Assembly (NCBI GenBank): GCA_945902805.1
Contig: CAMDMZ010000008.1
Location: 62,001-126,000, forward strand
DNA length: 64,000 nucleotides
Direction: 5' to 3'
DNA from: Propionivibrio dicarboxylicus
Lineage (GTDB): Bacteria > Pseudomonadota > Gammaproteobacteria > Burkholderiales > Rhodocyclaceae
In this document: positions 8,597 through 20,626 of the stretch, piece after piece
How positions within the stretch are numbered: the first letter of the stretch is position 1
Layout: each line of letters starts with the position of its first letter
Notes under the pieces: model-generated
The model's database searches: none
What the model saw: the letters and a program-made list of their open reading frames with translations, nothing else
Told to the model about the DNA's origin: nothing
Position numbers and translations under genes: made by a program

Positions 8597-9584
8597 TGCT
8601 CGCGAATCAAACCCGGCAAGCTTTTCCGTCATCGTAGTTAACTACAATGGCGGCTCGATGCTTGCATCGTGTGTAGAGTCGGTGCTGCATGCGGGAGTTC
8701 CCGCTGGACAGATTGTCGTTGTGGACAACGGCAGCACTGATTCATCGCTGGATGGCGTGTCCGTTAAGGCATCTGGCCTCAGCATTATTCGAATGGGCTG
8801 TAATGCCGGTTTCGCATGCGCAGTGAATCAGGGACTACGGACAGTTCAAACCCAATACGCTCTCCTGCTCAACAACGACGCAACTCTGTCGCGGTCGGTC
8901 TTGGGCGCGTTTGCAAACAGCTTTTCAGAGTTACCTCTGGCGGCAATTCTTGGTGCTCGCCTTCTCCATGCCGATGGTACGTTGCAAAACAGCGTGGCAC
9001 CATTTCCACGCTTGGTAGGAGAGATACTGCCACGGCCATGGCATCGACTGGCGCGCTGGGGCAAACTCGGTGGCCGACCGACGGGCACGGAGCGACTGAT
9101 GGTTGAGAGCGTAATCGGTGCTTGCATTGCAGTACGGATGTCAGCCGCTGCGGAAATCGGGATGCTTGACGAAGATTTCTTCTTCTACCTTGAGGAGACC
9201 GAATGGTGCCACCGTGCCTGGCGTAAGGGCTGGCAGGTTTGGCACGTACCGAGTGCTGCTGTCGAGCATCTTCAAGGGAAAACAGCAAATTCCTTTCGGA
9301 CTGGAGCACGGATCGAGTTTCAGCGCTCAAAGCTCACCTACTATCGGAAGGTAGGTGGCACCGAGCGATGGTTTGCGGCATTGTCGATTCTTGTCATCAA
9401 GGCTGGCATTAACGCGATCGTAAATCTTGCCGCAACGATATTGACATTTTTTCTGTCGCCCAAACTCAGGCAGCGGAGCAGTGGCTATCTGACTATCCTT
9501 GCTTGGTACATTCGCGGGATGCCGGCCACATGGGGGCTTCCGGAGAAGTGCCAAAATGTAATCACAACAAAAAAGGCATCATGA
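8586..9584 (+). CDS. Glycosyltransferase family 2 (rhamnosyltransferase-like)
   Basis: 332 residues. Motifs: FSVIVVNYNGG, VVDNGSTDSS, LLNNDATLSRS and FFFYLEETEWCHRAWRKGW, the last being the conserved acceptor-side acidic motif (ED/EE-W) of WbbL-like rhamnosyltransferases. A hydrophobic C-terminal segment near residues 265-295 suggests membrane association. It overlaps the preceding gene by 11 bases and the following GT9 gene by ATGA. A role in O-chain or core assembly is inferred from neighbours; rhamnose as donor is only a guess from family resemblance. Confidence 0.8.
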   Translation: MRASARESNPASFSVIVVNYNGGSMLASCVESVLHAGVPAGQIVVVDNGSTDSSLDGVSVKASGLSIIRMGCNAGFACAVNQGLRTVQTQYALLLNNDATLSRSVLGAFANSFSELPLAAILGARLLHADGTLQNSVAPFPRLVGEILPRPWHRLARWGKLGGRPTGTERLMVESVIGACIAVRMSAAAEIGMLDEDFFFYLEETEWCHRAWRKGWQVWHVPSAAVEHLQGKTANSFRTGARIEFQRSKLTYYRKVGGTERWFAALSILVIKAGINAIVNLAATILTFFLSPKLRQRSSGYLTILAWYIRGMPATWGLPEKCQNVITTKKAS

Positions 9585-10695
9585 GTTTGCCGAGCCCTTT
9601 GCTCAATGCTTCCGGTCGGCCGGCGTCTATTTTGATCGTGGCGACTCGCCAGATCGGCGATGTACTCCTCGCAACCCCTCTGTTGCGCTCCTTGCGTCGC
9701 GCCTATCCGGCCGCCGCAATCGATGTGCTGGTGTATGCGAACAAAGGCAGCATGCTGGAAGGCAACCCGGACTGCAACGAGATCATCACCGTCGCCGAGC
9801 ATCCCAACCGCCGGGAATACGGTGTGCTGCTAAAGCGGATTTTCCGGCGCTACGACTTGGCCGTGTCAACTCAGGCCAATGATCGAGGCCACATCTATGC
9901 GTTCCTGGCAGCACCGCAACGCGTGGGGTTGATGCCTGATCTCCGACGACAATCGATCTGGAAACGCTGGTCCTGTCGTGTTTGGGCTCTGCTCGATAAC
10001 GTCGATACACATACCGTTGTACAGAACCTGCGCTTGGCCGAGCAAATGGGAATCTCGCGGCATTTTGAACTGGTGCCCCCGTCAAATCCCCAGGCGAAGG
10101 TGTTGATTGCGTCCGTGCTGCCATCCCCATTACCGTCGCGATTGGTTGTTGTCCATCCGTTTCCTATGTGGCGATATAAACGCTGGACTGAGGCAGGATG
10201 GCGAGCATTGATTGCCCGGCTTCATCAGCAAGGCTATTTCGTGATCATTACAGGAGGTTCGGACACCCCGGAACGCGAGTTTTGTGACTCACTGGCGGAC
10301 GGTGAACGAACCGCAAGCATCAGCGGGCGTCTGCCCTTGAGTGCCTTGCCAGCGCTATTCGCCAAGGCGGCCTTATTCGTCGGCCCGGATACGTCGATAA
10401 CCCATCTTGCTGCCGCCTGCGGCGTACCTACTCTAGCCATTTACGGTCCTTCAAATCCGGTCAAGTGGGGCCCTTGGCCGGTTGCCTGCAACGCCGATCC
10501 TAGCCCGTGGGAAATGCAGATCCAACCGTGGCAACGTCACGGCAATGTCCTGCTAGTGCAGGCGTCAGCGCCGGCGGAGCTCGGTAGCTGTGTGCCTTGC
10601 CGCGAAGAGGGATGCGACCGTCACAAAGGCAGTACAAGTCGTTGCCTGGAAGAGTTACCGGTGGCGACCGTGATCGCCGCAGCGTGCGAGCTGCT

Positions 10696-12480
<1,785 letters not shown>

Positions 12481-12565
12481 CAAATGGCGGCGTGGTTAAG
12501 CGGCGCCGGCACAGAAATTGAAGTCGCGGCGATTATAACGGCAGCCTCTTTGGTGCTCGGTTCCG

Positions 12566-13804
12566 CTACGCCTTGGCATCCAAACGATAGCGCGCCAGCA
12601 AACGGTCGCTGAGGAACAGCAAGCCGCCCACTCCAGCAGACAGCAGGGACATCGGCACCAAGCTTCCATCGTGCGTGGCGCCGACCAGATTGCCGGTGGC
12701 AAACGCGGCTACCATCACCAGAAAACCGAGCAGTCCCGCTGCTGCGCCGGCGCGTTGCGGAAAATTGGCCACGGCTCCGGTTTGGGAGCTTGGAAAGTTG
12801 AGGCCATGGGCTGCCATGGTTGCAAACATGCCAATCAGCACGGTGGCCCAGTGATGCAAGCCGACGGCAACGGCAATGGCAAAGCCGATCCCGGCCAAGA
12901 ACGACAGCCGAGTACCCATGCCTAACGTGCGACTGAGGCCTATGCGCCGAATCAAGCTCCGACAAACCAGGGTGCCGAGCAGGTAGCCCACTACGCCAAA
13001 GGCGAAGCAATAGCCGAAATACTGGGTTGGTACGCCAAGCACCTTGATCAGGACGAAGGACGACCCAGAGATAAAGACAAAAATCGAACAGTAGGACAAA
13101 GCCCCCGGCAATGCATACGCCCAGAATTGGCCGGAGCCAAGAATGATGCGGTAGCTTTCAATGAAGCCGGATGGACGTAGCGCGCTGAGATTGAGATTTC
13201 GGTTGGTTTCGCGAAACCGGAACGCCGCCAAAACCAGAATTCCAGCCGCCAAGCTGAGAGCGACGAAGGCGGCTCGCCAGCCAAATGAAACCTGCAGGTA
13301 GCCGCCAAGGATCGGTCCAAGGATCGGTGCGGCCGACATCAGGCTGCTGGCGCGAGCGATCATCTGGCCACCTTCGGCAGGCGGGTAAGCATCGCGCACG
13401 ATGGCCCGTGCGATGACGACAGCGGTGCAACAGCCGATGGCCTGCAGGAACCGTCCGGCGATCAGGATGTCGATATCGGGGGCAAAAGTACAGATCTGAG
13501 TGGCGACAAGATAGACGACCAAGCCGCCAAACAGTATCGGCCGCCGTCCAAAGCGGTCGGACAGTGGGCCGCTGATCAACTGGGCACCCGCGAAGCCAAG
13601 CACGAACAGCGATAGCGTCTGCTGTACCGTCGCCGGGGAAACCTGAAAATAGTCCGCCAAGCCCGGCATTGAGGCAAGGTAGAGATCGGTCGAAAGTGGC
13701 TGCAACATCATGCAGCCGCTGATCAACCAGAGCAGAAAAAGTGGCGATGTTTGGTCGGTGCCCGAAGTGGAGGGGTTCGCCGCGTTGTCAGATGACACAG
13801 CCAA
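12566..13804 (-). CDS. Bcr/CflA-type MFS drug exporter
   Basis: 412 residues with about twelve transmembrane segments. The Bcr/CflA opening is clear (LSTDLYLASMPGLADYF), followed by the MFS loop motif GPLSDRFGRRPILFGG and ARAIVRDAYP. By family it is a proton-driven efflux pump for small drugs or metabolites in the inner membrane. No ATG is available near the start: the frame opens with TTG at 13804, with GTG at 13798 as alternative. It lies upstream of msbA on the same strand, separated by 85 bases. Substrate unknown. Confidence 0.85.
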   Translation of the reverse strand: MAVSSDNAANPSTSGTDQTSPLFLLWLISGCMMLQPLSTDLYLASMPGLADYFQVSPATVQQTLSLFVLGFAGAQLISGPLSDRFGRRPILFGGLVVYLVATQICTFAPDIDILIAGRFLQAIGCCTAVVIARAIVRDAYPPAEGGQMIARASSLMSAAPILGPILGGYLQVSFGWRAAFVALSLAAGILVLAAFRFRETNRNLNLSALRPSGFIESYRIILGSGQFWAYALPGALSYCSIFVFISGSSFVLIKVLGVPTQYFGYCFAFGVVGYLLGTLVCRSLIRRIGLSRTLGMGTRLSFLAGIGFAIAVAVGLHHWATVLIGMFATMAAHGLNFPSSQTGAVANFPQRAGAAAGLLGFLVMVAAFATGNLVGATHDGSLVPMSLLSAGVGGLLFLSDRLLARYRLDAKA

Positions 13805-13860
13805 TTACCCGCCAAACAAGTCGTTCATAGCGAACATCGTCGCCCCAATTGCGGGGACTT

Positions 13861-14964
13861 TCACTTGTACGGTCGTGCTGGGATTCGCGGCGTAGCGCAC
13901 GAAACGTCGCCACATTGCGCTCGGTGATGGAGGGCGGCATCGGTCAGAACCAGTGCCAGCATGGCCTCGGCGATCGGCGTGGCGCGAATGCCGACACAGG
14001 GGTCGTGCCGGCCATGGGTTTCGATCACCGCCGGTTCGCCGGCAAGATTGATGGTACGGCGCGGCAAACGAATACTCGATGTCGGTTTGATCGCCATTTT
14101 GACCACCACATCCTGCCCCGTCGAAATGCCACCCAACACACCCCCGGCGTGATTACTAAGAAAGCCTTCCGGCGTCAGTTCGTCGCCGTGCTCGCTACCT
14201 TTTTGCGTCACGGAAGCAAAGCCAGCGCCGATCTCGACGCCTTTCACGGCATTGATTCCCATCATCGCATAGGCGATATCGGCATCGAGCCGGGCATACA
14301 CAGGGTCGCCCCAGCCGACCGGTGCGCCACGGGCGACAACGGTGATCTCGGCACCGACCGAATCGCCCGATTTGCGCAACTCGTCCATGTACGCCTCCAA
14401 CTGCGGAACGATGTCCGCATTGGCGACAAAAAACGGGTTTGCATCGATCAACGACTCGTCTTGCCAGGGAATATCGATACTGCCTAATTTGCTCATCCAG
14501 CCGCGCACCGAGACGCCGTAACGCTGCAGCAGCCATTTGCGTGCAATCGCTCCGGCGGCAACGCGCACGGCGGTTTCGCGAGCCGATGAGCGGCCACCGC
14601 CACGATGATCGCGAATACCGAATTTCTGCCAATAGGTGTAATCGGCGTGCCCCGGACGGAACGTTGAGGCGATGTTGCCGTAGTCCTTGCTGCGCTGGTC
14701 CTCATTGCGGATCAACAAGGCAATCGGGCTGCCTGTGGTGCGGCCTTCGAAGATACCGGAGAGAATTTCCACCGTATCCGATTCTCGCCGTTGGGTGACG
14801 TGCCGTGAGGTTCCCGGCTTGCGCCGGTCGAGGTCGGCCTGGATTTCAGCAGTCGATATTTCCAGGCCCGGAGGGCAGCCATCGACCACACAGCCGATGG
14901 CCGGGCCGTGTGATTCACCAAACGACGTCACGCAGAACAGAGAACCGAAAGTATTGCCAGCCAT
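13861..14964 (-). CDS. aroC: Chorismate synthase
   Basis: 367 residues from the ATG at 14964. Family signatures: [18 protein letters not shown] near the start, [26 protein letters not shown], and near the end [18 protein letters not shown] and [22 protein letters not shown]. It converts 5-enolpyruvylshikimate 3-phosphate to chorismate using reduced FMN, the last common step of aromatic amino acid synthesis, in the cytosol. A TTG two codons upstream is the other possible start. It stands next to paaK, but a functional link is not implied. Confidence 0.96.
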   Translation of the reverse strand: MAGNTFGSLFCVTSFGESHGPAIGCVVDGCPPGLEISTAEIQADLDRRKPGTSRHVTQRRESDTVEILSGIFEGRTTGSPIALLIRNEDQRSKDYGNIASTFRPGHADYTYWQKFGIRDHRGGGRSSARETAVRVAAGAIARKWLLQRYGVSVRGWMSKLGSIDIPWQDESLIDANPFFVANADIVPQLEAYMDELRKSGDSVGAEITVVARGAPVGWGDPVYARLDADIAYAMMGINAVKGVEIGAGFASVTQKGSEHGDELTPEGFLSNHAGGVLGGISTGQDVVVKMAIKPTSSIRLPRRTINLAGEPAVIETHGRHDPCVGIRATPIAEAMLALVLTDAALHHRAQCGDVSCATPRIPARPYK

Positions 14965-15004
14965 GGTCAAGGATTGAATTCAGGACAAAAACGGGACGCC
15001 GAGC

Positions 15005-16324
15005 TTACCACCATCGCGAATCAATCACCCGCCGTGCTTTGCCAACCAGGGTACGTTCCACCTTGTCGGTTTCCACGACATGCACCAGCGACGTGACACC
15101 AATCAGCGACTTAATGTGATGAGCCACTTCCTTGCCGATCGCGTCGCGCTCAAAGGCACTGGTCGCCGCCGAGATTTCCGCCTTTACTTCGACATAGACC
15201 TCCAGTTTGTCCATATGCCCATCGCGGCTCACGTGCAGTTGATATTGGGCGCAAAGCTTGGGATGCTTGAGCAGGATTTCCTCGATCTGCGTCGGAAATA
15301 CATTGACCCCACGAATGATCAGCATGTCGTCGGTGCGCCCGGTAATCTTGCTCATGCGCCGCATCGAGCGTGCCGTGCCGGGCATCAGCCGGGTCAGATC
15401 GCGTGTCCGGTAGCGGATGATGGGCATCGCTTCCTTGGTCAGGGACGTAAACACCAGCTCCCCTTCCGCGCCGTCGGGTAGGACTTCGCCGGTCTTCGGA
15501 TCGATGATTTCGGGATAGAAATGGTCTTCCCAGATATGCGGCCCGTCTTTGGTTTCCAGGCACTCGCAAGCCACTCCGGGGCCGATCACCTCGGATAAGC
15601 CGTAGATGTCGACGGCATCGATCCCGAGCCGGAATTCAATTTCCTTGCGCATTTCGTTGGTCCACGGCTCGGCGCCGAAGATTCCCACACGCAGACTGGT
15701 CTTATCGGGCGCCCGACCCTGGCGCAGCAATTCGTCGGCAATCGTCAGCGAGTAGGACGGGGTACAGAGCAGGATGGTCGGGTTGAAATCGCAAATCAAT
15801 TGCACCTGCTTTTCGGTCTGCCCGCCCGACATTGGAATGACGGTCGCACCAAGGAACTCGCCGCCATAGTGCGCCCCCAGACCACCGGTAAACAAGCCAT
15901 AGCCGTAGGAATTGAGAATGATGTCGTCGGCGGAACCGCCCGATGCACGTAACGAGCGCGCCATGACGCCCGCCCACATCGTGATGTCGTTCTTGGTATA
16001 GCCCACGACCGTCGGCTTTCCGGTCGTGCCGGAAGAAGCGTGCACCCGCACGACCTCCCGCATCGGTGTCGCGAACATGCCGTAGGGGTAGGTATCGCGT
16101 AGATCGACCTTGGTCGTAAAGGGGAATTTCGCCAGATCCACCAATTCCTTCAAGTCAGACGGATGCACGCCAGCGGCATCGAATTTATCGCGGTAGTGCG
16201 GCACATTGGCGTAGGCGTGGCTCAGCGACCATTGCATACGTTCGAGTTGCAGCGCCTGCAATTCGTCCCGGCTTGCCTTCTCGATGGGTTCCAGGTCGCT
16301 GCCCGGCAGATCCTGCTTGCTCAT
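15005..16324 (-). CDS. paaK: Phenylacetate-CoA ligase
   Basis: 439 residues. AMP-binding ligase motif SSGTTGKPTVVGYTKND (around 95-110), then YGLSEVIGPGVACEC and the C-terminal TGRTDDMLIIRGVNVFPTQIE typical of PaaK rather than long-chain acyl-CoA ligases. It activates phenylacetate with ATP and CoA, the entry step of phenylacetate catabolism. The ATG at 16324 has GGGGAAAGC upstream. It is divergent from a PaaX-type repressor, with a palindrome between them. None of the later paa genes (paaA-E, paaG-J, paaZ) is in the window, so the pathway continues elsewhere or the ligase feeds an anaerobic phenylacetate route. Confidence 0.95.
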   Translation of the reverse strand: MSKQDLPGSDLEPIEKASRDELQALQLERMQWSLSHAYANVPHYRDKFDAAGVHPSDLKELVDLAKFPFTTKVDLRDTYPYGMFATPMREVVRVHASSGTTGKPTVVGYTKNDITMWAGVMARSLRASGGSADDIILNSYGYGLFTGGLGAHYGGEFLGATVIPMSGGQTEKQVQLICDFNPTILLCTPSYSLTIADELLRQGRAPDKTSLRVGIFGAEPWTNEMRKEIEFRLGIDAVDIYGLSEVIGPGVACECLETKDGPHIWEDHFYPEIIDPKTGEVLPDGAEGELVFTSLTKEAMPIIRYRTRDLTRLMPGTARSMRRMSKITGRTDDMLIIRGVNVFPTQIEEILLKHPKLCAQYQLHVSRDGHMDKLEVYVEVKAEISAATSAFERDAIGKEVAHHIKSLIGVTSLVHVVETDKVERTLVGKARRVIDSRWW

Positions 16325-16401
16325 TGCTTTCCCCTATGTCCTTGTCCGATGAGTCATCTGTTTGACCAAACCCCGATTTTCCACGACCTTGGGCAGAATA
16401 T

Positions 16402-16434
16402 GTGAAACCTGATCCGAATTCAGGTGATGTTCAC
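16402..16434. promoter_or_regulatory. Nested inverted repeat, candidate PaaX operator
   Basis: ACCTGA (16407-16412) and TCAGGT (16420-16425) are perfect inverted halves around TCCGAAT, flanked by a second pair GTGAA (16402-16406) and TTCAC (16430-16434). It lies between the divergent paaK and paaX genes and includes a TGAT-C-G core like that reported for PaaX sites. Binding is inferred from position and symmetry only. Confidence 0.5.
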
Positions 16435-16553
16435 CGCCATCGTGGTCGGCGCCGTCTCTTCGGCAAAAGTCGCGGCACGCCAATACAATCCCCAAAACTC
16501 CAAAATTCCTACTGCCGCTGCATCATTCCGCCCAAGTTTTCCATAGGACCAAC

Positions 16554-17516
16554 GTGAAGAGCCGACCTATCAGTCAATGGATCGAAAATTTCCTTGACCA
16601 GTATCCAGCGCGCGCCAACTCCCTGATCATCACGGTGTACGGCGACTTCATCGCGCCGCATGGCGGCACGGTCTGGCTGGGCAGTTTCATTCGCCTGGTG
16701 CAACCGCTGGGCTTGAATGAACGGATGGTGCGCACCAGTGTTTATCGGCTGTCACAAGAAAAGTGGCTGGTGTCGGAACAACGTGGACGCAAAAGTTTTT
16801 ACAGCCTGACCACATCGGGCCGGCGTCGCTTCGAACAGGCCTATCGACGGATTTACTTCGCGCCGCAGGAAACCTGGAACGGTGAGTGGCAACTGGTCTT
16901 GATTCCCGGATCACTGACCGGTGCGCCACGCGACATTCTGCGCAAAGAGCTCGATTGGGCCGGCTACGGCGCCTTGGCTTCAGGCATTCTCGCCCACCCG
17001 TCAACCGACACCGAGGCCTTGCTCGACATCCTCCAGGAGACCGGCGCGCACGACAAGGTGGTGACCCTGAAAGCGACCAACACCAGCGCTTTGATCAGCA
17101 AACCATTGCAGGAACTGGTTCATGACTGCTGGAACCTCAACGCGCTGGCCGCCAAGTACGACGCTTTTGTCGAACGCTTTCGTCCCGTATTACGCTCAAT
17201 GCGAGGCGCCAGCAAGCTGGACCCCGAGCAGTGTTTTCTGGTGCAGACGCTGCTCATGCACGACTTCCGGCGCGCTCTGCTGCACGACCCGCAACTCCCG
17301 TCGCAGCTACTGCCCGCCAACTGGAGCGGCGGCATTGCCCGCCAGTTGTGCCGCGAGTTGTATTGCATCACCTACCCATTGGCGCAGCAGCATCTACTCT
17401 CGGTTTGCGAAACGGCTAACGGTCCGCTGCCCGCGGCGGCTCCGTATTTTTACGAGCGCTTCGGCGGCCTTGACGTGCCCGCCGAACGCGCCGCTGCGGC
17501 AGCGGTAGAGCGCTAA
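16554..17516 (+). CDS. paaX: PaaX family phenylacetyl-CoA-responsive repressor
   Basis: 320 residues from a GTG start. The N-terminal winged helix (SLIITVYGDFIAPHGGTVWLGSFIRLVQPLGLNERMVRTSVYRLSQEKWL) and the PaaX central region (WNGEWQLVLIPGS; LRKELDWAGYGALASGILAHPS) are clear. By family it represses phenylacetate genes until phenylacetyl-CoA is bound. It is divergent from paaK across 229 bases. The stop codon TAA at 17514-17516 merges with the A-run of a dispersed element copy. Confidence 0.9.
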   Translation: MKSRPISQWIENFLDQYPARANSLIITVYGDFIAPHGGTVWLGSFIRLVQPLGLNERMVRTSVYRLSQEKWLVSEQRGRKSFYSLTTSGRRRFEQAYRRIYFAPQETWNGEWQLVLIPGSLTGAPRDILRKELDWAGYGALASGILAHPSTDTEALLDILQETGAHDKVVTLKATNTSALISKPLQELVHDCWNLNALAAKYDAFVERFRPVLRSMRGASKLDPEQCFLVQTLLMHDFRRALLHDPQLPSQLLPANWSGGIARQLCRELYCITYPLAQQHLLSVCETANGPLPAAAPYFYERFGGLDVPAERAAAAAVER

Positions 17517-17540
17517 AAAGTCGGTGCTGGCGGGACGGCG
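17515..17540 (+). repeat. Dispersed element copy 3 (intergenic, convergent genes)
   Basis: Consensus copy whose A-run overlaps the paaX stop codon. Read on the minus strand it is a G+C-rich stretch followed by TTTTT, 39 bases past the end of the convergent kinase gene, so it may terminate that gene. Confidence 0.85.
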
Positions 17541-17578
17541 CTTGTTGTGCCTTGGCGCTCCATGCCTGCTCGCGCGTG

Positions 17579-20500
17579 TCACGGATGACGCATGGGGGCA
17601 AGCAGGGCCAAGGCCTGCTCGTACTCATAGCTGCCGATGGTGCGTTCAAGAGCGGCCAGTTTTTCTTTTCCCAGCAAGCTGTCGAGCGTTGCCCGATTCT
17701 TGTTCACCCAGTGCTGAGCCTTGTAATCATCGTTGGTCAGCATCGCTGACAGCTCGGCTATGTCAAGCAAGCCATCGTTCGTCGCCACCGAGATATCGGC
17801 CGCTGGTTCGTCGGCCGTCGCTACGAGTGCCGGCGTCGTCTCCAGCGCAGCCAACGCCTTGCGCAGTTCGGCGACCAAACCCGGTAAATCAGTCGTCAGC
17901 TGACTCAGTGCCATCCGCGCGATCTCCAGGGCGTTGGCATCATGATGTTTGAGTGGAAGCTCGATATCGGCGGCGAGTTGACGGATGTGCTGTAAGCCTA
18001 GATTGCCGGCGCTTCCTTTGAGACTGTGGGCCAAACGCTGGGCATCGGCCAGGTTCCCCGCGTCCAGCAGCGCTCCTATCTTGTGCACTTCATCGACGTG
18101 GTTCTCCATAAACAGTCGCAACAGTTTCAGATAGGTCGGCCATTTGCCGCGTACCACGCGCAGACCGGACCCGACATCGAGGTCCTTGACCCGGCTCAGG
18201 GCCACGCGCAAGGCACGCTCATCAAGTCCCGAATTCGGCGTGGGTTGTGCATCGAATGGCATCGGTTCGGCGATGGCCGCCGTTGCCGGCAACCACTTGA
18301 GCAGGGTTTCGTAGAGACGTTCCGGATCGACCGGTTTGGCGATGTGGTCGTTCATCCCGGCGCCAAGGCAAGCATCGCGATCTTCGACAAAGGCGTTGGC
18401 GGTCATGGCCAAAATGGGAACCGCTGTGCGTCCGGGCAACTGGCGGATTTCGCGCGTGGCCGTGATGCCGTCCATCTTGGGCATCTGCACATCCATCAGG
18501 ATCAAATCGTATTGATTGCGACGGGCGAGATCGACAGCCTGCCAACCGTCGTCGACCACATCGACGCGCAAGCCGGGATCGCGCAGGAGTTCAAGTGCGA
18601 CCTCCTGGTTGATTGGATTGTCTTCTGCCAACAGGATGTAGCGGCCGCGTAGCGGAGACAAATCTGCGGTCACCGCATCATGTGCTTGCGGGTGCTGCTC
18701 GGTATGCCCGGCCATGGCGCTGATGATGGCGTCGTGAAGATCAGAGGGTGTTACTGGCTTGTTGACCTGAAACACGATGCCCGCTTCGCGCAGGCGTTCC
18801 AGCGGCCAGTCATGGCCGAAGGCGGTGACGAGGACGATGCGGGGTGCCGGCGTGGTGAGGGCGACGATTCGGCGACTGGCCTCGATGCCGTCCATGCCCG
18901 GCATGGCCCAGTCCACAAGCACCAGGTCGAAGGGCGTTTTATTGGCAATTGCGGCACGGGCACACTCGACGGCGGTTTCGCCGGAGACGGCCGTGGTGAC
19001 CGTGGCCGCCAAACTGCTGAGCATATGGGAAATTGCTTCGCGGGCGTTGCTATCGTCGTCAGCGACCAGAATATTGAGGGATTTGGGCAGGGGACGTGGC
19101 CGCGATTTCCGATCAGCGGTCAGTGCAAATTCGAGTGGCAGATCGCACCAGAAAGTACTGCCCTTGCCCGCCGTGCTTTCCATGCCAACCGTGCCACCCA
19201 TCAATTCGGCCAGCCGTTTGCTGATCACCAGCCCCAAGCCGGTGCCACCAAATTTGCGCGTGGTCGAGGCATCGGCTTGTTCAAATGCCTGAAAAAGGCG
19301 GTCCTGCTGTTCTTGCGTCAGGCCGATGCCGGTATCGCTGACTTCAAAGCGCACGCGGACGCCGGTGGTACTTTGAGTAAGCAGTCGGGCGCGGAAAATG
19401 ATATTCCCGGTCTCGGTAAACTTGACCGCGTTGCCGGCGAAATTGGTCAGGATCTGGCTCAAGCGCAGGCCGTCGCCGCGCAGTATCAGGGGGATATTGG
19501 GATCGATCCGGGTGACGACCTCGAGTCCCTTTTCTTCGGCGCGCGAGGCGATCAGGTTGTTCAGGTCGTGGAACTGGTCATCAAGGTTGAAATCGACCAC
19601 CTCGATATCGAGCTTGCCGGCTTCGATCTTCGAAAAATCGAGAATGTCGTTGATGATGCCGAGTAAGTGCTTGGCCGCCTGGGTTACCTTGTCCAGCCGA
19701 TCGATCTGCCGTGGCGTGTCGGCATCGCGCCGAATCAGATGGGTGAGACCAAGAATCGCATTCATCGGCGTGCGGATTTCATGGCTCATATTGGCCAGGA
19801 AGGAACTCTTGGCGTGATTGGCTGATTCGGCGGCGTCACGGGCAGCCTGTAGTTCCTGGGTGCGAACCTGCACGGTGTCTTCAAGCTCTTCTTTGTGCCG
19901 CCGCAGCTGTTCCTGGGCGGCCGCCCGCTCAAGGATCTCGGTTTCCAGTTCATCGTGATACGCGCGCAGGTCGTCGCGCATGGTGGCAAAGCTTTGCACC
20001 AGGGCACCAATTTCGTCACCGCTTGCGGCCGGCAAAATCGCATCAAAATTGCGTCGGGCGAGTTCCTTGGCCGCATTCGCCAGATGTATCGCCGGGCGGA
20101 TCACTGCCAGTTCGAGAATCAGCCCGGTGGCCAACGTCAGCAGGAGCAGGATGCCCAGTTGCAGGACCAGCAAGGCCTGATGCCGTGCTTGGTCATCGGC
20201 AAGAAAGGACTCCAGGCTGACCGTTGCACCCAGGGTGCCGAGTTCGAGTCCCACGTACCCGATCGGTCGTTCGATCGCTTCGAGCGCAGTCTGTGGAGCG
20301 GGAGATTCAGTCGGGCTTGTCTCAAATGGATAAAGTTGTTGCCCCTTGCTATTGACCAACCGCAGCCGGATCCATTCCGGATTTTTTTCCTGCAAGGCCT
20401 GCAGGTTCTCGTGAATCGTTGATAGTTCTTGCCCGAGAAGGAGTGGGATCAGGCTTTCGGCTACGCTATCGAGATGGCGCTCGATCAGGCGGACATGGTT

Positions 20501-20608
20501 CACCTTCGCCACGCGCAGTGATTCAGGTATCCAGACTCGGTAGAGGTAGCCCCCGATCAGGACGCTGATGAGGATGAGCGGAAGGAGCAGCTTTTGTCGC
20601 AAGCCCAT
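17579..20608 (-). CDS. Hybrid sensor histidine kinase with two receivers and Hpt
   Basis: 1009 residues. Domains in order: transmembrane helix (7-25), periplasmic segment, second helix (about 150-170), HAMP, coiled coil, HisKA ([19 protein letters not shown]), HATPase ([26 protein letters not shown]), receiver 1 ([13 protein letters not shown]), receiver 2 ([13 protein letters not shown]) and Hpt with phospho-histidine in [13 protein letters not shown]. All phosphoryl-transfer residues are present, so it can run a full relay. It begins 18 bases after the binding-protein gene at 20627-21484, and the two likely form one sensing unit, as in TorT/TorS. No cognate output regulator is adjacent, except possibly the HD-GYP regulator upstream. 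Confidence 0.9.
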   Translation of the reverse strand: MGLRQKLLLPLILISVLIGGYLYRVWIPESLRVAKVNHVRLIERHLDSVAESLIPLLLGQELSTIHENLQALQEKNPEWIRLRLVNSKGQQLYPFETSPTESPAPQTALEAIERPIGYVGLELGTLGATVSLESFLADDQARHQALLVLQLGILLLLTLATGLILELAVIRPAIHLANAAKELARRNFDAILPAASGDEIGALVQSFATMRDDLRAYHDELETEILERAAAQEQLRRHKEELEDTVQVRTQELQAARDAAESANHAKSSFLANMSHEIRTPMNAILGLTHLIRRDADTPRQIDRLDKVTQAAKHLLGIINDILDFSKIEAGKLDIEVVDFNLDDQFHDLNNLIASRAEEKGLEVVTRIDPNIPLILRGDGLRLSQILTNFAGNAVKFTETGNIIFRARLLTQSTTGVRVRFEVSDTGIGLTQEQQDRLFQAFEQADASTTRKFGGTGLGLVISKRLAELMGGTVGMESTAGKGSTFWCDLPLEFALTADRKSRPRPLPKSLNILVADDDSNAREAISHMLSSLAATVTTAVSGETAVECARAAIANKTPFDLVLVDWAMPGMDGIEASRRIVALTTPAPRIVLVTAFGHDWPLERLREAGIVFQVNKPVTPSDLHDAIISAMAGHTEQHPQAHDAVTADLSPLRGRYILLAEDNPINQEVALELLRDPGLRVDVVDDGWQAVDLARRNQYDLILMDVQMPKMDGITATREIRQLPGRTAVPILAMTANAFVEDRDACLGAGMNDHIAKPVDPERLYETLLKWLPATAAIAEPMPFDAQPTPNSGLDERALRVALSRVKDLDVGSGLRVVRGKWPTYLKLLRLFMENHVDEVHKIGALLDAGNLADAQRLAHSLKGSAGNLGLQHIRQLAADIELPLKHHDANALEIARMALSQLTTDLPGLVAELRKALAALETTPALVATADEPAADISVATNDGLLDIAELSAMLTNDDYKAQHWVNKNRATLDSLLGKEKLAALERTIGSYEYEQALALLAPMRHP

Positions 20609-20626
20609 GGGAAATCCAGTCTTCGC

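Noticed and set aside
13838-13862. Terminator after aroC (CCCC/GGGG)
   Set aside because: Stem of only four pairs and no T-run on the aroC strand.
15005-17516. Complete phenylacetate degradation cluster
   Set aside because: Only the ligase and the repressor are present; none of the ring-oxygenase or later genes is in the window.
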